64,000 nucleotides of DNA, taken from Lentibacillus amyloliquefaciens (lineage in GTDB: Bacteria; Bacillota; Bacilli; Bacillales; Amphibacillaceae). The notes under the pieces are model-generated. The model was not told where the DNA came from. It ran no database searches and worked only from the letters and a program-made list of their open reading frames with translations. Of the stretch, positions 60,760-64,000 are shown piece after piece. Position 1 is the stretch's first letter, and each line of letters begins with the position of its first letter. The stretch covers positions 2,852,001 to 2,916,000 of the forward strand of contig NZ_CP013862.1 in NCBI RefSeq assembly GCF_001307805.1. Direction: 5' to 3'. Made by a program: the position numbers and the translations under genes.

Positions 60760-60978
60760 ATGCAAAATACCAAGATTATAAATAATAACTTAAAACAATT
60801 AAGAGAAGAAAGGGGAGTAAAACAAAAATTTATTGCTGAACAATTAGAAATAACCCCAAACTATTATTCTCAAATAGAAAATGGACACCGTTTTCCGCAA
60901 GTAAAACACTTGCTGAAACTAAGAAATATTCTCGGAGTAACTCTTGATGAAATTTTTTTTAAAGGCAAAATCGCATAA
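60760..60978 (+). CDS. Cro-like XRE-family regulator
   Basis: 72 residues, a single HTH: LKQLREERGVKQKFIAEQLE, ITPNYYSQIENGHRFP and LLKLRNILGVTLDEIF. The size and divergent position opposite the CI-like gene suggest a Cro role. AAGGAGG lies before the ATG. An operator-like palindrome overlaps its last codons. Confidence 0.88.
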   Translation: MQNTKIINNNLKQLREERGVKQKFIAEQLEITPNYYSQIENGHRFPQVKHLLKLRNILGVTLDEIFFKGKIA

Positions 60979-60984
60979 TGCGAT
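60970..60984. promoter_or_regulatory. Additional repressor operator overlapping the cro stop
   Basis: ATCGCATAATGCGAT is a perfect inverted repeat of the same half-site (ATCGCA) as the operators at 60637-60709. It lies 25 nt before the antirepressor gene and could modulate transcription into it. Confidence 0.65.
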
Positions 60985-61008
60985 ATAGATGATAAGGAGG
61001 TTATTTAA

Positions 61009-61779
61009 ATGAAACAGTTAACAAAAATGTTCGACGGTACAGAATTAACTATTTATGAAAAAGATGGTCAGGTAGAATTTCTGCTCAAGGATTTATGTAA
61101 CATTTTAGAACTTGGTCAAGTTGCTGGCGTTAAAAGACGTTTAGATGAGGACGTGATTTCAAATCACCCCCTGAAAACATCAGGTGGAATTCAGCAAGCG
61201 ACATTCGTAAATGAAGACGGACTATATGATGTCATTTTGGACAGTCGAAAGTTTGAAGCAAAACGATTTCGAAAATGGATCACTTCAGAGGTGCTCCCAT
61301 CCATAAGAAAACATGGTGCATACGCGACACCTGAAACCATCGAAAATGTGCTCAATGACCCCGATTTCGGCATTCAACTTCTTACGAATTTAAAACAAGA
61401 ACGCGGAGAACGGGCCAAACTTGAACAACAACGAAGGCTGGACGAGCCATATACCACGTTTGGAAAAGTCGTTTCAAATTCAATTGTTGCAATTAATGTC
61501 GGTGCATTCGCAAAAATGATGTATGACGAATACGGGATTAATCTAGGACGAAATAAAATGTTCGGATGGCTACGCGATAATGAATTTCTCATCAAATCCG
61601 GCAGAGAAAAGAACCAACCGAAACAGTACTATCTCGAACAAGGTCTATTCGATACATCCGTTACAGTCATCGCTCATAACACAAAAAGAAATGTACAACA
61701 CGTTACTACTCTAATAACAGGTAAAGGCCAAGTTAAGTTATCAAAATTATTAATGGATGAGTTTGGGGTGACAGCATAA
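61009..61779 (+). CDS. Phage antirepressor (Bro-N plus ANT/KilA-C domain)
   Basis: 256 residues. The N-terminal Bro-N domain contains FLLKDLCNILELGQVAGVKR, FVNEDGLYDVILDSRKFEA and KRFRKWITSEVLPSIRKHGA. The C-terminal ANT domain contains MFGWLRDNEFLIKSGREKNQ. Such proteins bind and neutralise CI-type repressors or act in early phage transcription. AAGGAGG precedes the ATG. The stop overlaps the start of the next small gene (TAATG). Confidence 0.92.
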   Translation: MKQLTKMFDGTELTIYEKDGQVEFLLKDLCNILELGQVAGVKRRLDEDVISNHPLKTSGGIQQATFVNEDGLYDVILDSRKFEAKRFRKWITSEVLPSIRKHGAYATPETIENVLNDPDFGIQLLTNLKQERGERAKLEQQRRLDEPYTTFGKVVSNSIVAINVGAFAKMMYDEYGINLGRNKMFGWLRDNEFLIKSGREKNQPKQYYLEQGLFDTSVTVIAHNTKRNVQHVTTLITGKGQVKLSKLLMDEFGVTA

Positions 61780-61901
61780 TGCCAGCCAAACTTACATTTA
61801 AAACAAGCGAGGAATATACACGGAAATTGATGTTTGATTATTTTAAGAAGACATCAATGCCGCGAATACTCAAACGAAAATCAGAGAAAAAATCTAGTTA
61901 A
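61779..61901 (+). CDS. 40-residue basic phage protein
   Basis: The ATG overlaps the antirepressor stop (TAATG), implying coupled translation. The protein is very basic: MPAKLTFKTSEEYTRKLMFD then YFKKTSMPRILKRKSEKKSS. No family recognised; early-region phage genes of this kind are common. Confidence 0.6.
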   Translation: MPAKLTFKTSEEYTRKLMFDYFKKTSMPRILKRKSEKKSS

Positions 61902-61979
61902 CGGGGCGCATCATGAATCTAGCATACTACTAATTGAAGTCATAACGAATAAACAAAAAAGGACAAATAGGAGGAAAAA

Positions 61980-62495
61980 GTGAATATCGGGAAATCATTG
62001 AAAGATATGAGGGAAAGAAATGGGTTATCTCAGAAAAATGTTGCTGATGATCTGTACGTGGATCAATCCATGATATCAAAAATAGAGTTAGGTAAAAGAA
62101 TGGCATCTGAAGAGCTGGCAGAGAAAAGTGTCAATCGTTATAACGATGCACAATACGGTTTTGAGGTAGCCAGGGAGATAGCTCAATACTATATTACCCC
62201 ATTAATAATTGGAGGTAAAGCAATCGAGTGGCACCGATTGACACTAAAGGAGATGTTTAAACACGAGTTGACTGAAGTAATCGATTTGTTCGATGAAATC
62301 AGTTTAATTAAGCCACCGGAACATATTAACCAACAAGAAAGGATTCAGGTTTCTGAGGGTATTAAAGAATTGCTAGATGTCCAGGCAGTTACGAATTCAT
62401 TTATTGTCAGACTTGAACAGGAATATAATATTTCTGTCAGGGATTGTATGAGGGATCGAGTGAGTAAGTGGAAATCCGAATGGCTAATTAAATGA
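61980..62495 (+). CDS. XRE-family phage regulator
   Basis: 171 residues. N-terminal HTH (LKDMRERNGLSQKNVADDLY, VDQSMISKIELGKRM) and a longer helical C-terminal domain. GTG start 6 nt after AGGAGGA. It lies between the antirepressor and the replication genes, so it may time early transcription. A 19-codon frame overlapping its stop (62492) is not supported by a ribosome binding site. Confidence 0.85.
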   Translation: MNIGKSLKDMRERNGLSQKNVADDLYVDQSMISKIELGKRMASEELAEKSVNRYNDAQYGFEVAREIAQYYITPLIIGGKAIEWHRLTLKEMFKHELTEVIDLFDEISLIKPPEHINQQERIQVSEGIKELLDVQAVTNSFIVRLEQEYNISVRDCMRDRVSKWKSEWLIK

Positions 62496-62578
62496 GCGAT
62501 ATTTTGAAAGCTGAATTGCAACATGGAATTCAAAATCAAAATTCAAGATAAAATTTCTTCACGAAAAGAGGAAGCAGT

Positions 62579-63388
62579 ATGAAAGAACTAAAATGGATTA
62601 AGTTGGATATATCTATGTTTGAAGATGAAAAGATAAAACTGATAGAACAGATGCCAGAGGCAGATACCATTCTTGTTGTTTGGGTGAAATTACTGGCGCA
62701 AGCAGGAAAAACTAATGCCAATGGATATATCTATCTAAATGAAAATATTCCATACACGGAAGAGATGCTCGCTACGATTTTCGGTAGACCAGTTAATACC
62801 ATTCGCCTTGCATTAAAGACTTTACGGGACTTTGGAATGATTCACATTGACGAAGATTCCTTTATACACATTACTAATTGGGAAAACCACCAAAACGTTG
62901 AGGGAATGGAACGTGCTCGAAAACAAACAAGAAAGCGAGTTCAAAGACATAGAGAAAAACAGAAAAGAAAGCAATTAGAAAACAAAGATGTGGCTTCTGA
63001 GAACGTAACGTTACATGAAACGTTACCTAACGCAACAGAAGAAGAACAAGAACAAGAGAGAAGAAAGAAGAAAGAAGACAAAGAACAACAACAGACGTCA
63101 GCAATCATTCAATTTTGGGATGGTAACGGATTCGGGTTAAATAATATTCAGGGAAAAAACCGGTTGTTGTCGTGGTTGGATGATTCATCATTTAAAGAGC
63201 CTGAAAAAATCATAGTTAAGGCTATGGAGATAGCATGTGCCAATAATAAAAGACAGTTGAATTACATTGAAGGGATTCTCCGAAACTGGGAAAACCAATC
63301 GCTATTGACGCTGGAAGAAATCGAGGACAGCAAAAAGGAACATAAGAAGCAAGCTGCTGCGAATGATGGTTATAATTACGGATTTTAG
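62579..63388 (+). CDS. Phage replisome organiser (DnaD-like)
   Basis: 269 residues. The N-terminal winged helix, beginning KELKWIKLDISMFEDEKIKL and including YIYLNENIPYTEEMLATIFG, is the phage replisome-organiser domain. A very basic and then acidic low-complexity linker follows (about 120-175), then a DnaD-like C-terminal domain with IQFWDGNGFG and LNYIEGILRNWENQ. It should bind the phage origin and recruit the DnaC-like loader encoded next. AGAGGAAG precedes the ATG. Confidence 0.9.
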   Translation: MKELKWIKLDISMFEDEKIKLIEQMPEADTILVVWVKLLAQAGKTNANGYIYLNENIPYTEEMLATIFGRPVNTIRLALKTLRDFGMIHIDEDSFIHITNWENHQNVEGMERARKQTRKRVQRHREKQKRKQLENKDVASENVTLHETLPNATEEEQEQERRKKKEDKEQQQTSAIIQFWDGNGFGLNNIQGKNRLLSWLDDSSFKEPEKIIVKAMEIACANNKRQLNYIEGILRNWENQSLLTLEEIEDSKKEHKKQAAANDGYNYGF

Positions 63389-63400
63389 GGGGATTTCCTG

Positions 63401-64000
63401 ATGGAAGGTATTAAACAGCATTTAACAACTCCAGAACAAAAATTACTTAAAACGTTTGTGTGTGATGGTTGCCATCAGCATGTGTCACAAAATGAATTAA
63501 TCATTCCTTCTGGACCACGTGAAGGGGAGCGAGTCATAGCCAATTACGGATGCAGATGTGAAAATATCAAACTGGCAAAGGCAGCCAGAAAAAAATACAG
63601 TCAGCTCAAACATCGTAAGCTGATGGCCAGTTTTAATTATTATTCCCTGATAAATGACTCGCTGAAAGAAGCAACATTCGATAACTTTGATGCACTTGAC
63701 AGCAACTTAAAGCTGGCTAAAGAAAAGGCATTGGCGTATAGCCATTCATTTGATCGAAAACAGAATCTCTTATTGACAGGCGACTATGGAACGGGAAAAA
63801 GTCATCTTTCGATTTCTATAACGAAAGCGTTGATGAAAAGAGACTATGAATGCTTGTTTCTCTCACTTCCAAAACTGCTTACTAAGATCAAGCGAACCTA
63901 TAACACAAAAGGCGTCACAGAAGATGAGCTGCTAAACGTTATTCAACGTGTGGACTTATTAGTGCTGGACGATATTGGGGCGGAACAACAAACAGAATGG
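63401..64000 (+). CDS. DnaC-like helicase loader (cut by window end)
   Basis: The first 200 residues are in the window. A zinc-ribbon start (VCDGCHQHVSQNE, YGCRCENIKLAK) leads into an AAA+ domain with Walker A TGDYGTGKSHLSIS and Walker B LLVLDDIGAEQ. Such proteins load the replicative helicase at the origin; it pairs with the DnaD-like organiser 12 nt upstream. TAGGGGGAT serves as ribosome binding site. Confidence 0.93.
   Translation, partial: MEGIKQHLTTPEQKLLKTFVCDGCHQHVSQNELIIPSGPREGERVIANYGCRCENIKLAKAARKKYSQLKHRKLMASFNYYSLINDSLKEATFDNFDALDSNLKLAKEKALAYSHSFDRKQNLLLTGDYGTGKSHLSISITKALMKRDYECLFLSLPKLLTKIKRTYNTKGVTEDELLNVIQRVDLLVLDDIGAEQQTEW

Larger units (their letters stand above)
57990..64000. 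mobile_element. Prophage, left arm (integrated in yvrJ; right end outside window)
   Basis: The order is recombinase, ImmA-like protease, CI-type repressor (minus), then Cro-type repressor, antirepressor, further regulator, DnaD-type and DnaC-type genes (plus), the standard lysogeny-to-replication layout of Gram-positive temperate phages. The attL crossover should lie within about 57985-58004, between the end of the YvrJ reading and the recombinase stop codon. Confidence 0.9.

Overview
The window reads as the chromosome of a moderately halophilic or alkaliphilic member of the Bacillaceae (Virgibacillus/Lentibacillus/Oceanobacillus type). The pointers are Bacillus-type ribosome binding sites with many TTG/GTG starts, an Sda sporulation checkpoint gene, a NagZ-NamZ muropeptide pair, a YjzC-like protein, a DUF1659-DUF2922-YvrJ trio, a SigW-type promoter in front of flotillin, and several Na+/osmolyte systems (a BCCT carrier with an NhaC antiporter, and a DUF1538 pair of the UmpAB type). 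No rRNA, tRNA or CRISPR array was seen.

Layout. 1-2.5 kb: tail of an aldo/keto reductase, an NCS1 permease and yjzC. 2.6-6.3 kb: flotillin, then a zinc-ribbon membrane gene split by an IS256-family element that left a near-perfect 8-bp target duplication. 6.3-11 kb: a run of small, mostly unknown membrane proteins, lipoproteins and an orphan Imm-5-like immunity protein, with tandem repeats and gene remnants. 11-17.3 kb: an SDR oxidoreductase, a MITE-like repeat, sda, an AbrB-family membrane protein, a lipoprotein, and a minus-strand operon of two DUF1538 membrane subunits plus a tandem PII-like protein. 17.8-31.4 kb: nagZ-namZ, an NDH-2-like oxidoreductase, a LytTR regulator, a CoA-transferase broken by an in-frame amber codon, DinB, psuK-psuG behind a perfect 20-bp palindrome, wrbA, a luciferase-like monooxygenase and an RlmN-family methyltransferase. 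31.4-38 kb: a plasmid-type ParM/ParR-like segregation pair behind a candidate centromere, a DUF421 protein, the NhaC-BCCT operon and a frameshifted GNAT gene. 38-43.7 kb: dapA under a lysine riboswitch, then a cobalamin riboswitch plus terminator controlling a class I ribonucleotide reductase operon (alpha, flavodoxin, beta). 43.7-57.9 kb: amidase, arylsulfotransferase-like protein, nucleotidyltransferase, ABC exporter with an M23-like protein, DoxX protein, PH-domain protein, Cu/Zn superoxide dismutase, TauE exporter, and the DUF1659/DUF2922 pair. From about 57.99 kb to the window end lies the left arm of a prophage inserted into yvrJ: serine recombinase, ImmA-like protease, CI/Cro-type switch with repeated operators, antirepressor, and DnaD/DnaC-type replication genes.

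Themes. Several units respond to metabolite or cell state: lysine on dapA, B12 on the reductase, a probable autoregulator on pseudouridine breakdown, Rex-like boxes in front of doxX, and SigW on flotillin. Sodium handling recurs (BCCT import, NhaC and DUF1538 export). The spaces between genes carry four kinds of dispersed repeat: degenerate arrays with a 21-nt period, a MITE-like element with GTTCAAAAAG ends, a strong double hairpin that looks like an IS200/IS605 end, and a GC-rich palindromic Bacillaceae-type repeat. The most system-like candidates are the DUF1538-PII operon, the chromosomal ParMR-like cassette, the B12-controlled reductase with a flavodoxin, and the yvrJ-inserted prophage.
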